Source: Deferribacteraceae bacterium UBA1873 (GTDB lineage Bacteria; Chrysiogenota; Deferribacteres; Deferribacterales; Flexistipitaceae). From it: DNA of 27,586 nucleotides. The position numbers and the translations under genes are program-made. This document shows positions 1-8,474 of the stretch, piece after piece. How positions within the stretch are numbered: position 1 is the stretch's first letter; each line of letters begins with the position of its first letter. The notes under the pieces were generated by a model. It was not told where the DNA came from. It saw only the letters and a program-made list of their open reading frames with translations, and ran no database searches. The DNA is taken from assembly GCA_002338145.1 (NCBI GenBank), contig DDHP01000095.1, positions 22,802-50,387 of the forward strand, given 5' to 3'.

Positions 1-28
1 GTTCAATGTTCAACGTTCGCCGTTTATC
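1..28. repeat. Degenerate heptamer tandem repeat
   Basis: The window opens with four imperfect 7-base units: GTTCAAT, GTTCAAC, GTTCGCC, GTTTATC. The first two differ by one base and the rest decay. It sits in the non-coding stretch before the first gene and may continue upstream of the window. No function can be assigned; it could be the edge of a longer simple repeat. Confidence 0.4.
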
Positions 29-145
29 AATTATATCTGTTCAGTTCAGTCCATTACTCCAGAAAATACCTCATTCTAAGATAGGAAAGTATAGGGCTTG
101 ATTCGCCTGCCCTGCTGAATGTAGCAAAATTCACACATCATTCCC

Positions 146-174
146 TTTACATTTTCCAAACAATTCACTAATAT
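146..174 (+). promoter_or_regulatory. Predicted sigma70 promoter of the 181-3462 operon
   Basis: TTTACA at 146-151 and TAATAT at 169-174 are separated by 17 bases, close to the TTGACA/TATAAT consensus. The predicted start of transcription falls at about base 181, exactly the ATG of the first gene, so the transcript may be leaderless. Read from the sequence only; no experimental support. Confidence 0.5.
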
Positions 175-180
175 AAATTT

Positions 181-570
181 ATGAACAGTAAAGTACATTT
201 TATTGTATACAGAATTTTTGTGAATGTTGTGGGTGTTGGTTTGGCAGCAATGCTTTTTAAGCATATACATATAGATTCTTTTATTATCCTTATGGTGAGT
301 GCTTTGCTGCTCACAGCTCTTAATGCTTTTGTGAAACCTGCTCTTGTTTTACTTACTTTGCCTTTGCAGTTGCTTTCTTTCGGGCTCTTTTATCTTGTGG
401 TGAATGCTATTGTGCTGGAACTTACTTCTTTTTTTATTACCGGTTTTGTTGTGGACGGTTTTTGGACTGCAGTGGGAGGCAGTATTGTTATATCTATAAT
501 TAATATTTTATTTGATATTTTTTCCACCAACTCGGATATGAGGTATATTTATTGGATACGAAAGAGGTAA
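181..570 (+). CDS. Phage holin family 4-like integral membrane protein (YvlD-type)
   Basis: A 129-residue protein made almost entirely of four hydrophobic segments (about residues 8-26, 31-50, 56-82 and 90-113). This pattern, with the VNAIVLELTSFFITGF and GFWTAVGGSIVISI blocks, fits the family annotated as phage holin family 4 / YvlD (PF04020 type). Despite the name, chromosomal members are ordinary inner-membrane proteins of unknown role, not lysis proteins. The ATG at 181 has no Shine-Dalgarno sequence, but the N-terminus aligns with family members from memory, and a promoter -10 box ends six bases earlier. The 3' end overlaps the next gene by 19 bases, so it leads a five-gene operon ending with lptG. 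No phage genes are nearby. Confidence 0.8.
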   Translation: MNSKVHFIVYRIFVNVVGVGLAAMLFKHIHIDSFIILMVSALLLTALNAFVKPALVLLTLPLQLLSFGLFYLVVNAIVLELTSFFITGFVVDGFWTAVGGSIVISIINILFDIFSTNSDMRYIYWIRKR

Positions 571-1028
571 AAGAGGATCTGGACAGGCTGGAAAATCTTA
601 TCAAAATGATTAATTTTGACTATAATCAATATTTTGCGGGGAATAAGCAGTATCCACCGCTGGTTTATGAGCGAGAAGCCAATAAGTTGATTCGTAAATA
701 CAATATTACTCAACTCACAAATACAACACTTCGTTTCAGGTTTAATAATCTTGTTGCAAGGTATGTTACTTTTCGTGAAAAATGGAAGCGAAAGATGATG
801 GAGTTTGAAGGGGTGAAAAAGGCGGTTCCGAAAAAAGTTATTGCTAATAAGAATAAACCGTTTTATCAGAAAGAACTTGATAAAATACCGGATAAATATG
901 ACAAAACAAAAGTTGTGGATTTAATAGAGTCTAAAATAGACAATTTTAAAAGTAAAGGTTACAATAATGTTGATGTTAATATTGAACTAAATGAGGGGAA
1001 AATAAAACTAAAGGTTAGGCCTAAGTAA
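552..1028 (+). CDS. MXAN_5187 C-terminal-domain-like cytoplasmic protein
   Basis: A 158-residue, highly charged protein without signal peptide or membrane segment. The first 80 residues hold a helical region with the pattern LDRLENLIKMINFDYNQYF, then a P-P-L-V-Y-E stretch and RFRFNNLVARYVTFREKWKR. I recognise this as the MXAN_5187 C-terminal domain found in delta-proteobacteria and relatives, of unknown function. The middle is Lys-rich and linker-like (about 85-105), and the C-terminus (about 113-158) looks like a separate small alpha-beta unit. The start is TTG at 552, with ATGAGG about eight bases upstream, overlapping the end of the preceding gene; the TAA stop shares a base with the next ATG. 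Translational coupling with both neighbours is likely. Family call is from remembered motifs. Confidence 0.65.
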   Translation: MDTKEVKEDLDRLENLIKMINFDYNQYFAGNKQYPPLVYEREANKLIRKYNITQLTNTTLRFRFNNLVARYVTFREKWKRKMMEFEGVKKAVPKKVIANKNKPFYQKELDKIPDKYDKTKVVDLIESKIDNFKSKGYNNVDVNIELNEGKIKLKVRPK

Positions 1029-1312
1029 TGAAGAAAATTTACAAGTTGCAATTTTACCATCATAGCAAGGAAGTGTACACATTATATGCCGGCTCAGTTA
1101 GCCCATCATCTTTTTTGGGCCTTGTGGAGGTTTCTGACATTATGTTTATGGGTGAATCGGATATTTTGATTACGCCTAATGATGATAAAATAAAAAGTGA
1201 ATTCAAAAATGTTGAAGTTACTTATATTCCCATCAATTCTATTATAAGGATTGATTATGTGCATGTGGATAAAGGAACACCGGTAATTAAGCTGTATGAT
1301 AAAAATAGCTGA
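1028..1312 (+). CDS. DUF1820 family protein
   Basis: A 94-residue soluble protein. The blocks YTLYAGSV, LVEVSDIMF, KIKSEFKNVEVTYIPI and NSIIRIDYV match the DUF1820 family (PF08850), in which a KxxxEF...TxIPxxxIxRID core is conserved. Length is in the family range. No function is established. The ATG at 1028 overlaps the TAA of the upstream gene (TAATG), a classic coupled start. It lies in the envelope operon upstream of lptF; the family role cannot be inferred beyond this linkage. Confidence 0.8.
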   Translation: MKKIYKLQFYHHSKEVYTLYAGSVSPSSFLGLVEVSDIMFMGESDILITPNDDKIKSEFKNVEVTYIPINSIIRIDYVHVDKGTPVIKLYDKNS

Positions 1313-1342
1313 TTGCATCTTTGTCTTTGGTGCGTTTTTTTA

Positions 1343-2380
1343 ATGAAAATTTTTGATAGATATATTTTAACTCAGGTTTTTCCTGTTTTTATTTTAGGAA
1401 ATGTTTTTTTTATTTTTTTGCTACTTTTGGATAAATTAGTGGCTTTGGCGGAACTTTTTTTTGCGAAAAATGTACCTATCTTTCTTATAATACAGACAAT
1501 TATATACTATTTACCTTCTTTTTTAGCTATAACCATTCCTACTGCCACTTTGCTCAGTGTTCTTATTGTTTTTTCTAGAATGTCGGTTGACTCTGAGCTC
1601 ATTGTTGCAAGATCATCGGGGGCAGGGTTAAAGCAGATATTATACCCGGTTGCTCTTCTTGGTATTTTTGCTACAGCATTAGCTCTTTTGATGACGTTGC
1701 TACTGATGCCTATGGGAAATAAAATGGCTATTGATAATTTGAAAAGAATTTCCAAAACAGTTTCCATTAATGATATGAAGGAGAATCAGCTGTACGATGA
1801 TATACCGGGCGTATTAATTTTTGTCCGAAAAATTTTGGGTGAGAATACCTTTGGACAAATGACGGTTATTGATAAAAACCAGGGTCTTATTATATCATCC
1901 CGGGAAGGTAAAATCCTCACAACAGATAAAAGTGAAATTGCTTTTGTCTTTAAAGATGGTACTTTGATGAGGAAATCCGACGAGTCTTACTCCAAAATTG
2001 CTTTTAATTCTTTTAAAGTAAGAATACCTGTCCCTGTTGATGAAAAATTTCAAATACAAGGTGAACGTTTCATGTATCCCGGACAGCTTGTTAAAAATTT
2101 TGATAAAAAGCTGTATAAATTCGAGTTTTCCAAACGCTTTGCTATAGCTTTTGCTGCTTTTATTATGGCTGTTCTTGGAATGGCTTTCGGATCATTTTTC
2201 CACAGAGCCGGTAAATCTTTGGGTGTTTTTTTCTCTTTGGTAGTTGTTTTCTTCTATAATATTATACTGATTTTTTCTGAAAATATGATTAATTATATCA
2301 ATCCTTTTTTGGCAGCGTGGCTTTCTAATATTTTATTCGCTGGAGTGGCTGTATTTGTGTTAAAGAAGGTGTTTAGGTGA
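1343..2380 (+). CDS. lptF: LPS export ABC transporter permease LptF
   Basis: A 345-residue YjgP/YjgQ-family permease. With LptG and the ATPase LptB it extracts lipopolysaccharide from the inner membrane and feeds it to LptC/LptA. Architecture is typical: three N-terminal membrane segments (about 12-32, 45-70, 96-122), a periplasmic beta-jellyroll-like region (about 125-255), then three C-terminal segments (about 263-283, 290-310, 321-343). The block MSVDSELIVARSSGAG is the family's coupling region after the second segment. An upstream in-frame TTG at 1313 would add ten residues; I chose ATG 1343 because MKIFDRYIL is the usual start. No strong ribosome site is visible. It overlaps lptG by four bases. 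LptA, B and C are not in the window. Confidence 0.9.
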   Translation: MKIFDRYILTQVFPVFILGNVFFIFLLLLDKLVALAELFFAKNVPIFLIIQTIIYYLPSFLAITIPTATLLSVLIVFSRMSVDSELIVARSSGAGLKQILYPVALLGIFATALALLMTLLLMPMGNKMAIDNLKRISKTVSINDMKENQLYDDIPGVLIFVRKILGENTFGQMTVIDKNQGLIISSREGKILTTDKSEIAFVFKDGTLMRKSDESYSKIAFNSFKVRIPVPVDEKFQIQGERFMYPGQLVKNFDKKLYKFEFSKRFAIAFAAFIMAVLGMAFGSFFHRAGKSLGVFFSLVVVFFYNIILIFSENMINYINPFLAAWLSNILFAGVAVFVLKKVFR

Positions 2381-3462
2381 TTTTCAGCAGGTATATTATC
2401 AGGCTTTTCCTGGGAAAGCTTTTGACCGCACAACTTTTCATATTGGTTATATATACCACTTTTCTGATTTTACAGCATATGGAATATATGACAGAATATG
2501 GCAGCAGTGTTTTGCAGATTTTTATTTTTGATGTAATGAAAGCGCCTTTCTCCATTTATCAGACAATGCCTATAGCGGTTATTGCAGCTACGATATTCAC
2601 CATTCTGACTTTGGTTAAAAATCAGGAGATACTTGCATATGTTAGCCTTGGTGGAAAAATAAGAAGTATAGCGTTTATATTTTTGGCTACAGGTTTTGCT
2701 ATTGCATTGGTGTTGTTTTTAATAGGAGAGTATGTATATCCAAAAATCGAATACAGCCGAGATAAATATAAGGTCGAAAATATTAAAGGAGGCAATTACA
2801 ACCCTATTAATAAATTATCCGATTTATGGGTAAAAGAAGCAAATGACAGATTTATAAATGTAGCTGTAGCTGATCCTGTGGACAAAATCCTGGTGAATGT
2901 AGTGGAATATTATTACAATAAAGAGGGTGGTATATATAAAATTGTCAGTTTTGACAGAGGTGTTTACAATAAAGCAAAATGGGTTTTAGAAAATTATAAA
3001 GAATTTGATACCAGTAAAATCCCTAAATTAATTAACGAAGTTGATAAAAAAAGAATAAATAGTGAAACCTATGATAATATTGTATCCATCATTGAAACAA
3101 ATCCGAAACTGCTTTCTGTCAAAGAGCTTGACCGGATTATTAAAGTTTATGAATCAAAGGGTCTTAATTCGGATAAGTACAAGCTGTTGTTTTATAAAAA
3201 ATTTGCCCATCCGCTAAGTATAGTCGTACTTATTCTCTTGATTGTCCCCTTGACTATAAGTTTTTCAAGACATTACTCATATATTGCTCTTGCTGCCAGG
3301 GCAATGTTTGTGGGTTTTGGTTTCTGGCTCTTTGTTGCATCGGGTGAATCAATGGGAAAAGCCGGTATTCTGTCTCCGTTTTTTGCGAATTTTTTACCAC
3401 ATTTTGTGTTTGCCGTTTTGGCTGTTATTTTCTTTTACAGAAAGGAAAAAGGCTCTGATTAA
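2377..3462 (+). CDS. lptG: LPS export ABC transporter permease LptG
   Basis: A 361-residue partner permease of LptF with the same layout: three N-terminal membrane segments, a periplasmic domain (about 125-265), and three C-terminal segments (about 285-355). The block LSDLWVKEANDRFINV corresponds to the GLWxKDGxxFxYI region of LptG, which distinguishes it from LptF. LVKNQEILAYVSLGGK is the cytoplasmic coupling helix region. The start is GTG at 2377, embedded in the TGA stop of lptF (GTGA), with AAGAAGG about eight bases before it. No terminator follows, so some transcription may read on into leuB. Confidence 0.9.
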   Translation: MIFSRYIIRLFLGKLLTAQLFILVIYTTFLILQHMEYMTEYGSSVLQIFIFDVMKAPFSIYQTMPIAVIAATIFTILTLVKNQEILAYVSLGGKIRSIAFIFLATGFAIALVLFLIGEYVYPKIEYSRDKYKVENIKGGNYNPINKLSDLWVKEANDRFINVAVADPVDKILVNVVEYYYNKEGGIYKIVSFDRGVYNKAKWVLENYKEFDTSKIPKLINEVDKKRINSETYDNIVSIIETNPKLLSVKELDRIIKVYESKGLNSDKYKLLFYKKFAHPLSIVVLILLIVPLTISFSRHYSYIALAARAMFVGFGFWLFVASGESMGKAGILSPFFANFLPHFVFAVLAVIFFYRKEKGSD

Positions 3463-3540
3463 GTTTTATTTAAAAAAATCTGATTTGACTTTACATTGAA
3501 AATGCAATAGTTGTTGAAAAAAATTACGTGGAGGACTGTT

Positions 3541-4620
3541 ATGAGAAAAATTGCAGTATTGCCCGGTGACGGTATCGGACCTGAAGTAATGGAGCATACA
3601 ATAACTGTTTTGGATAGTATCGCTGAAAAATATGACGTGAAATTTGAATACAACTTTGCTGATGTGGGTGGGATTGCTATTGATAAGTTTTCCACACCTT
3701 TGCCTGAGAATACTTTGGCAGTTTGTGAAAATGCTGATGCTATATTATTTGGTTCTGTTGGTGGTCCTAAATGGGAAAATCTGCCTCCGGAAAAGCAACC
3801 GGAAAGAGGTGCGCTTCTTCCTTTGCGAAAACATTTTGAATTATTTGCCAATTTGCGCCCTATTAAAGTTTTTGATTCACTCAGTGAAGCATGTTCTCTG
3901 AAAAAAGAATTTTTTTCTGATGGGATAGATATTGTGATTTTCAGGGAATTGACAGGGGGGATATATTTCGGGGAGCCTAAGTATGTGTCTGAAGACGGGG
4001 AATATGCTGTTGATACTATGAGATATTCTAAAAAGGAAGTGGAAAGAATAGCCAGACTGGCTTTTGAAGCTGCCGCAATACGTGCAAAAAAGGTAATGAG
4101 TGTTGACAAGGCTAATGTCCTGATGAGCAGTGTTTTATGGAGAGATACGGTTAATAATTTACAGAAAAAAGAATTTCCTGATATTGAGCTAAGCCATATG
4201 TATGTGGATAATGCAGCTATGCAGCTTGTAAGGAATCCTTCGCAGTTTGATGTTATTTTAACGGGCAATATGTTTGGTGATATATTAAGTGATGAAGCAG
4301 CAATGTTAACAGGCTCACTTGGTATGCTTCCTTCTGCGTCACTTAATGCTGACGGTTTTGGCCTGTATGAGCCTATAGGGGGTACTGCACCTGATATTGC
4401 CGGGAAAGGACTTGCTAACCCTACAGCCCAAATGTTGTCAGCTTCTCTTATGCTAAGATATTCCTTTGGTATGGATGATGCTGCCAAAGAAATTGAAAAT
4501 TCTATAGAAAAAACACTGGAAAAAGGTTACAGAACCGGGGATATTTTTTACGGTAAAGAGTGTGAAAAAAAGGTTAGTACTGCAGAATTTGCAGAAGTTG
4601 TACTTTCTTATATAAAATAA
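3541..4620 (+). CDS. leuB: 3-isopropylmalate dehydrogenase
   Basis: Catalyses NAD-dependent oxidation and decarboxylation of 3-isopropylmalate to 2-oxoisocaproate, the third specific step of leucine synthesis. The 359-residue protein shows the family signatures in order: LPGDGIGPEV at the N-terminus, LLPLRKHFELFANLRPIK, RELTGGIYFGEP, the catalytic-Lys region VDKANVLMSS, the metal-binding block FDVILTGNMFGDILSDEAAM, and the NAD-binding YEPIGGTAPDIAGKGLANP. The ATG at 3541 is set by GGAGG at 3530-3534; an upstream in-frame TTG at 3511 is rejected. leuA, leuC and leuD are not adjacent, so the pathway is scattered or elsewhere. The gene ends in a shared bidirectional terminator. Confidence 0.97.
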   Translation: MRKIAVLPGDGIGPEVMEHTITVLDSIAEKYDVKFEYNFADVGGIAIDKFSTPLPENTLAVCENADAILFGSVGGPKWENLPPEKQPERGALLPLRKHFELFANLRPIKVFDSLSEACSLKKEFFSDGIDIVIFRELTGGIYFGEPKYVSEDGEYAVDTMRYSKKEVERIARLAFEAAAIRAKKVMSVDKANVLMSSVLWRDTVNNLQKKEFPDIELSHMYVDNAAMQLVRNPSQFDVILTGNMFGDILSDEAAMLTGSLGMLPSASLNADGFGLYEPIGGTAPDIAGKGLANPTAQMLSASLMLRYSFGMDDAAKEIENSIEKTLEKGYRTGDIFYGKECEKKVSTAEFAEVVLSYIK

Positions 4621-4644
4621 GGCGGAAATAACCGCCTTATTTTT
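4614..4644. terminator. Bidirectional intrinsic terminator between leuB and the slipin gene
   Basis: A perfect 12-bp stem (AAAATAAGGCGG at 4614-4625 with CCGCCTTATTTT at 4632-4643) around a six-base loop. The A-rich and T-rich flanks give a U-tract in either direction, so it can end both leuB (+) and the convergent gene (-). The stem overlaps the leuB stop codon. Confidence 0.9.
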
Positions 4645-4647
4645 CAA

Positions 4648-5424
4648 CTATTTTTTGTCTTTATCGTCATCGTTTAAGTTTTTTGTGAAAAGTTTGAACA
4701 TTTCAATAGGAACAGGGAAAACAATTGTTGAATTTTTTTCATTACCTATTTCGTTAAGTGTCTGCAGGTATCTAAGCTGAATAGTTATGGGGTTAGCTGA
4801 CATTATGTCACTTGCTTCGGCAAGTTTTGTGGAAGCTTCCAATTCACCTTTTGCGCTGATAACTTTAGACCTTCTGATTCTTTCAGTTTCAGCCTGTTTT
4901 GACATAGCCCTTTGCATTTCATTGGGCAGATCTATGTGTTTAATTTCCACTGCACTAACTTTTACTCCCCACGGGTCTGTTTGTGCATCAATTACAGACT
5001 GAAGATCACTGTTTATTTTATCTCTGTTGGAAAGTAAGTCATCCAGTTCAAACTGACCAATGATACTTCTCAGGGTAGTTTGACAGAGCTGGGAAGTGGC
5101 ATAAAAATAATCTTCAACCTCCAGTATTGCCTTGTCAGGATGCACCACTCTGAAATAAACAACAGCATTAACTTTTACGGAAACGTTGTCCTTTGTGATT
5201 ACGTCCTGAGGGGGAACATCCATTACCACTGTCCTTAAATTTACTTTAACAAGTTTTTCAATGAAAGGTATAAGTATGATAAGCCCAGGTCCCCTGACTG
5301 CCACATATCTTCCGAGACGAAAAACCACGCCCCGCTCATATTCTTTGAGTATCTTTAATATGTTAACAAGTAGTGAGATTATCAGTAATATTACTATTGT
5401 TAACGCTGTTGTGGCATTAAACAT
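4648..5424 (-). CDS. Stomatin/slipin-type SPFH (band 7) membrane protein
   Basis: A 258-residue protein with one N-terminal membrane segment (about residues 4-24) followed by an SPFH domain (about 28-200). Diagnostic blocks are YERGVVFRLGRYVAVRGPGL, VPPQDVITKDNVSVKVNAV and the late QAETERIRRSKVISAKGELEAS helix. Family members form oligomeric membrane microdomains or cages; slipins are often paired with NfeD proteases, but no NfeD gene is adjacent here. The start is the ATG at 5424-5422, six bases after GGAGG on the minus strand; longer in-frame extensions upstream are rejected. It is a single-gene unit, divergent from yicC. Confidence 0.92.
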   Translation of the reverse strand: MFNATTALTIVILLIISLLVNILKILKEYERGVVFRLGRYVAVRGPGLIILIPFIEKLVKVNLRTVVMDVPPQDVITKDNVSVKVNAVVYFRVVHPDKAILEVEDYFYATSQLCQTTLRSIIGQFELDDLLSNRDKINSDLQSVIDAQTDPWGVKVSAVEIKHIDLPNEMQRAMSKQAETERIRRSKVISAKGELEASTKLAEASDIMSANPITIQLRYLQTLNEIGNEKNSTIVFPVPIEMFKLFTKNLNDDDKDKK

Positions 5425-5539
5425 GTTGACCTCCATACTAATATTTTGTAATATCTTTTTCTTAACACCCGGAATACTTTTCCTCGTGTTAGTCATAATT
5501 TATTATAACTTAATAAAAATAATAAATAAAGGTGTTTTG

Positions 5540-6409
5540 ATGATTTACAGTATGACAGGTTTTGGCAAAAATATACTCACCAATGATTACTGTACGGTGA
5601 AAACGGAAATAAAAAGTGTTAACAGCAAGTTTTTGGATGTTCGTTTTCGATTGCCTCGAGGTTTCAATTTTCTGGAAATTGAACTTATGAAAATTTTCAA
5701 GAAAAGCATTATCAGGGGCAAGGTTGATGTCAATGTTGAAGTACAGTTTAAAAAGGCAGTAAAAATTCCCAAAATTAATCACGATACACTGAATTTGTAC
5801 CTGGCGGTATTAAGGGAAATACAGATGGAAAGTGAAGTTCTTGATGATATAAGGATTGATCATTTGATTCACTTTGAGGATATACTGGAATTCAGTGCTG
5901 ATACTGAAGCAGAAGAGAAAATAGGTACCCAAATTGTGGATTCAGTGAAGAAAGCTGTTGATGAGCTGATTCTGATGAGGGGAAATGAAGGTGAAAATCT
6001 GTATAAAGATTTAATATTACGGATAGAAAATTTGGAATCCGGACTGAAACATATCAATGACGTTAAGGATAAAGTTTTTGACTATTGGTATGAGAAGTTC
6101 AGAAAAAGAATGGAAAGTCTGGATGTTGATTTTGATAAAGACAGAATTACCCAGGAAGCAGGATTCTATGCTGAAAAATCTGACATAACGGAGGAAGTGG
6201 TAAGGATAGATTCTCATTTGAAATTGTTTAGAAAGACTTTGGAAGAAGAAAACTCTAACGGCAAAAAACTAGATTTCATTTCCCAGGAACTCCACAGAGA
6301 GTATAACACTATTGGTTCAAAAAGTAATTTTTCCGAAATAACTGATTATGTTATTAGTGCTAAAACTGAGATAGATAAAATCAGAGAGCAGGTACAGAAT
6401 ATTGTCTGA
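5540..6409 (+). CDS. yicC: YicC/YloC family endoribonuclease
   Basis: A 289-residue protein with the N-terminal signature MIYSMTGFGK and the LPRGFNFLEIEL region of the YicC N domain, then the C-terminal DUF1732 block: DKDRITQEAGFYAEKSDITEE, GKKLDFISQELHREYNTIGSK and the closing EIDKIREQVQNIV. Members act as endoribonucleases in RNA turnover. The ATG at 5540 follows AAAGGTG by about six bases; the open frame continues 93 codons upstream, but that part is antisense to the slipin gene and has no family similarity. The gene overlaps gmk by eight bases, a common yicC-gmk-rpoZ-coaBC arrangement. Confidence 0.92.
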   Translation: MIYSMTGFGKNILTNDYCTVKTEIKSVNSKFLDVRFRLPRGFNFLEIELMKIFKKSIIRGKVDVNVEVQFKKAVKIPKINHDTLNLYLAVLREIQMESEVLDDIRIDHLIHFEDILEFSADTEAEEKIGTQIVDSVKKAVDELILMRGNEGENLYKDLILRIENLESGLKHINDVKDKVFDYWYEKFRKRMESLDVDFDKDRITQEAGFYAEKSDITEEVVRIDSHLKLFRKTLEEENSNGKKLDFISQELHREYNTIGSKSNFSEITDYVISAKTEIDKIREQVQNIV

Positions 6410-7034
6410 ACAGTGCAGCCGTGAATTAAAAAAAGGGAAACTTTTTATTGTCAGTGCTCCCAGCGGAGCAGGCAAAACCAGTTTATGTAATAAACTGTTA
6501 AGTAAATATGAAAACTTAAAGTATTCCATATCTTATACCACAAGAAGCCCAAGGGACAGGGAAAAAGACGGCAAGGATTATTTTTTTGTTAATGAATCTG
6601 TTTTTGAGTCGATGATTAAAAATGATGAGTTTATCGAGTGGGCGATAGTGCATGAAAATTATTACGGTACTGCGAAAAACTTTATTTTTAACAACCTGAG
6701 GAATGGTTATGATATTATTCTGGATATAGATCCCCAGGGTGCCAGAATATTACGCAATAAACTGGGGTTTGGCGTATATGTTTTTATTATTGCTCCTAGT
6801 ATCAGAGAGTTGAAAATCAGATTAAAGAGAAGAAGAAGTGAAACAGAAGAAAAAATGGATAAGCGCTTGAAAAATGCGTTAAAGGAAGTACAATATTACA
6901 GAGATTATGATTATATAATTGTGAACAAAGATTATGATAAAGCTTTTAAAGAGCTTGAGAGTATATTCATTTCTGAGCATCTTCGGACTGAAGATATAGA
7001 TGATATAAAAAATATAATGGATCTGGAGGTTTAA
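6402..7034 (+). CDS. gmk: Guanylate kinase
   Basis: Phosphorylates GMP to GDP with ATP. The 210-residue protein carries the P-loop APSGAGKTSL (residues 19-28), the GMP-binding segment YSISYTTRSPRDREKDGKDY (about 41-61), the IEWAIVHENYYGT block, LDIDPQGA, and the lid RLKRRRSETEEKMDKRL. The start is TTG at 6402, nested in the end of yicC, with a GCAGG-like site about nine bases before it; there is no ATG between here and the P-loop. rpoZ follows immediately. Confidence 0.95.
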   Translation: MSEQCSRELKKGKLFIVSAPSGAGKTSLCNKLLSKYENLKYSISYTTRSPRDREKDGKDYFFVNESVFESMIKNDEFIEWAIVHENYYGTAKNFIFNNLRNGYDIILDIDPQGARILRNKLGFGVYVFIIAPSIRELKIRLKRRRSETEEKMDKRLKNALKEVQYYRDYDYIIVNKDYDKAFKELESIFISEHLRTEDIDDIKNIMDLEV

Positions 7035-7271
7035 ATGCCGTTACTTGATATTGAAAAGGGTGTGAAAAAAAGTGAAATAAAGAGTAGATTCAGGCTTGTT
7101 CATATAGCAGGAATGAGATCCAGGGAGTTACTGAATCCGAAAGAGGATACTTTGGAGTGTCAGGAAAGCAGGTATATGAAATATACAACAAAAGCTCTCT
7201 CGGAGCTTATTAATGGCAAAATAGATTTTGAGATATTGCCTGAAGACGAGGAAACTTCAGAGAATGAGTAA
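7035..7271 (+). CDS. rpoZ: RNA polymerase omega subunit
   Basis: A 78-residue small subunit that stabilises and chaperones beta-prime during RNA polymerase assembly. The core SRFRLVHIAGMRSRELL matches the omega NRFELVxxAAxRARxL motif, followed by the helix YTTKALSELINGKI and an acidic tail. The ATG begins directly after the gmk stop, with TGGAGG six bases upstream. Its last bases overlap the coaBC start codon. Sequence is divergent, as is usual for omega, but the gmk-rpoZ-coaBC context makes the call firm. Confidence 0.9.
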   Translation: MPLLDIEKGVKKSEIKSRFRLVHIAGMRSRELLNPKEDTLECQESRYMKYTTKALSELINGKIDFEILPEDEETSENE

Positions 7272-8472
7272 CATTTTGGTGGGGGTGACAGGAGGAATTG
7301 CCTGTTACAAAATCCCTACTTTGTGCAGAAGACTGAGGGATAAAGGGCATGATGTTAAAGTCATAATGACTGAATCTGCCTCTAAATTTGTTACCCCACT
7401 TACATTTGAATCTGTTACTCATAATATGGTTTATATTGATGATTTCAAAGAAAATGAAGAACCGGATAATATATATCATATAGATTTAGTGAAATGGGCA
7501 GATGTTTTTGTTATTGCTCCGGCTACAGCAAATACAATAGCCAAAATAGCAACCGGCATTGCAGATAATCTGCTTACATCTGCCGTACTTGCAAAGCCTG
7601 CAGAAAAGCCTCTTATTATTGTTCCCTCTATGAACAGTATTATGTATGAGAGCATTCAGAACAAAAAGAATCTGTATAGGTTATCAAATGAGTACGGTTA
7701 TAATATTGTAGATCCCGTTGTGGGTAATTTGGCTTGCCAGGATGTGGGAGTGGGCAAACTTCCTGAGCCTGAATTTCTTGCTGATACTGTCCATGAAAAA
7801 ATCATTTCTGCCGGAGACTACAAAGATATTAATTTCCTTGTGACAGCAGGAGCTACAAAGGAATTTATTGATCCGGTACGCTATATTACAAACCGGTCAA
7901 GCGGTAAAATGGGCTTGGCTTTTTGTGATATAATTAAAAGAAAGTCAGGTACCTTAAAGCTGATATGTTCTGACAGTATAAAAACAGATTATAATGCAGT
8001 TTTTGTGTGCAGTGCAGAAGAGCTGTTTGAAAAAGTAAAAGCATATGTGGAAAATACCGATATTTTGATTATGACTGCAGCTGTTGCTGATTATAGAGCT
8101 GCAAAATATAGCGATAACAAGATAAAAAAGAGTGACTCCAATATATTTCTGGAGCTCACTAAAAACCCGGATATTTTGAAAGAGCTGACATCATACAAAA
8201 GAAAACAGCAGGTATTTGTGGGATTCGCCGCTGAAAGTGAAAATCTACAAAAGAATGCTATGAAAAAGCTTATGGAAAAGAAACTTGATATGATAGTTGC
8301 AAATGATATATCCCGGAGGGATATAGGTTTTGATTCTTCTGAAAATGAGGTTACTGTTTTTTTTGCTGACGGTCGCGTTATCAATATTGATAAAGCGAGT
8401 AAACAAAAAATAGCTGAAATAATTTTAGAGTACGCCGTGGAAATATACAGAAATAAGAAAAAGATTTCTTAG
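7264..8472 (+). CDS. coaBC: Bifunctional phosphopantothenoylcysteine decarboxylase / phosphopantothenate-cysteine ligase
   Basis: Two consecutive steps of coenzyme A synthesis in one 402-residue protein. The N-terminal flavoprotein half (CoaC, about 1-180) shows VGVTGGIACYK, the active-site His in YHIDLVKWAD, APATANTIAK, the substrate clamp PSMNSIMY and the catalytic-Cys motif LACQDVGVGKLPEP. The C-terminal half (CoaB, about 190-402) shows LVTAGATKEFIDPVRYITN, the RSSGKMG loop and AAVADYRAAKYSDNKIKK. The clamp ends in Tyr where many homologues have Trp. The ATG at 7264 overlaps the rpoZ stop; a 12-codon extension further upstream is rejected because the family starts at this point. Confidence 0.96.
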   Translation: MSNILVGVTGGIACYKIPTLCRRLRDKGHDVKVIMTESASKFVTPLTFESVTHNMVYIDDFKENEEPDNIYHIDLVKWADVFVIAPATANTIAKIATGIADNLLTSAVLAKPAEKPLIIVPSMNSIMYESIQNKKNLYRLSNEYGYNIVDPVVGNLACQDVGVGKLPEPEFLADTVHEKIISAGDYKDINFLVTAGATKEFIDPVRYITNRSSGKMGLAFCDIIKRKSGTLKLICSDSIKTDYNAVFVCSAEELFEKVKAYVENTDILIMTAAVADYRAAKYSDNKIKKSDSNIFLELTKNPDILKELTSYKRKQQVFVGFAAESENLQKNAMKKLMEKKLDMIVANDISRRDIGFDSSENEVTVFFADGRVINIDKASKQKIAEIILEYAVEIYRNKKKIS

Positions 8473-8474
8473 TT

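Noticed and set aside
181..570. Prophage remnant suggested by the holin-family name
   Set aside because: No lysin, terminase, tail or integrase gene is nearby; the family is widespread in chromosomes and here sits in an lptFG operon.
3459..4487. Long open frame of 342 codons on the minus strand
   Set aside because: It is fully antisense to leuB, whose motifs are unmistakable. The translation is Ser/Ile-rich without a family signature and there is no ribosome site.
5261..5539. 93-codon upstream extension of yicC
   Set aside because: It lies antisense to the slipin gene and lacks similarity to YicC; MIYSMTGFG with a ribosome site at 5540 is the normal start.
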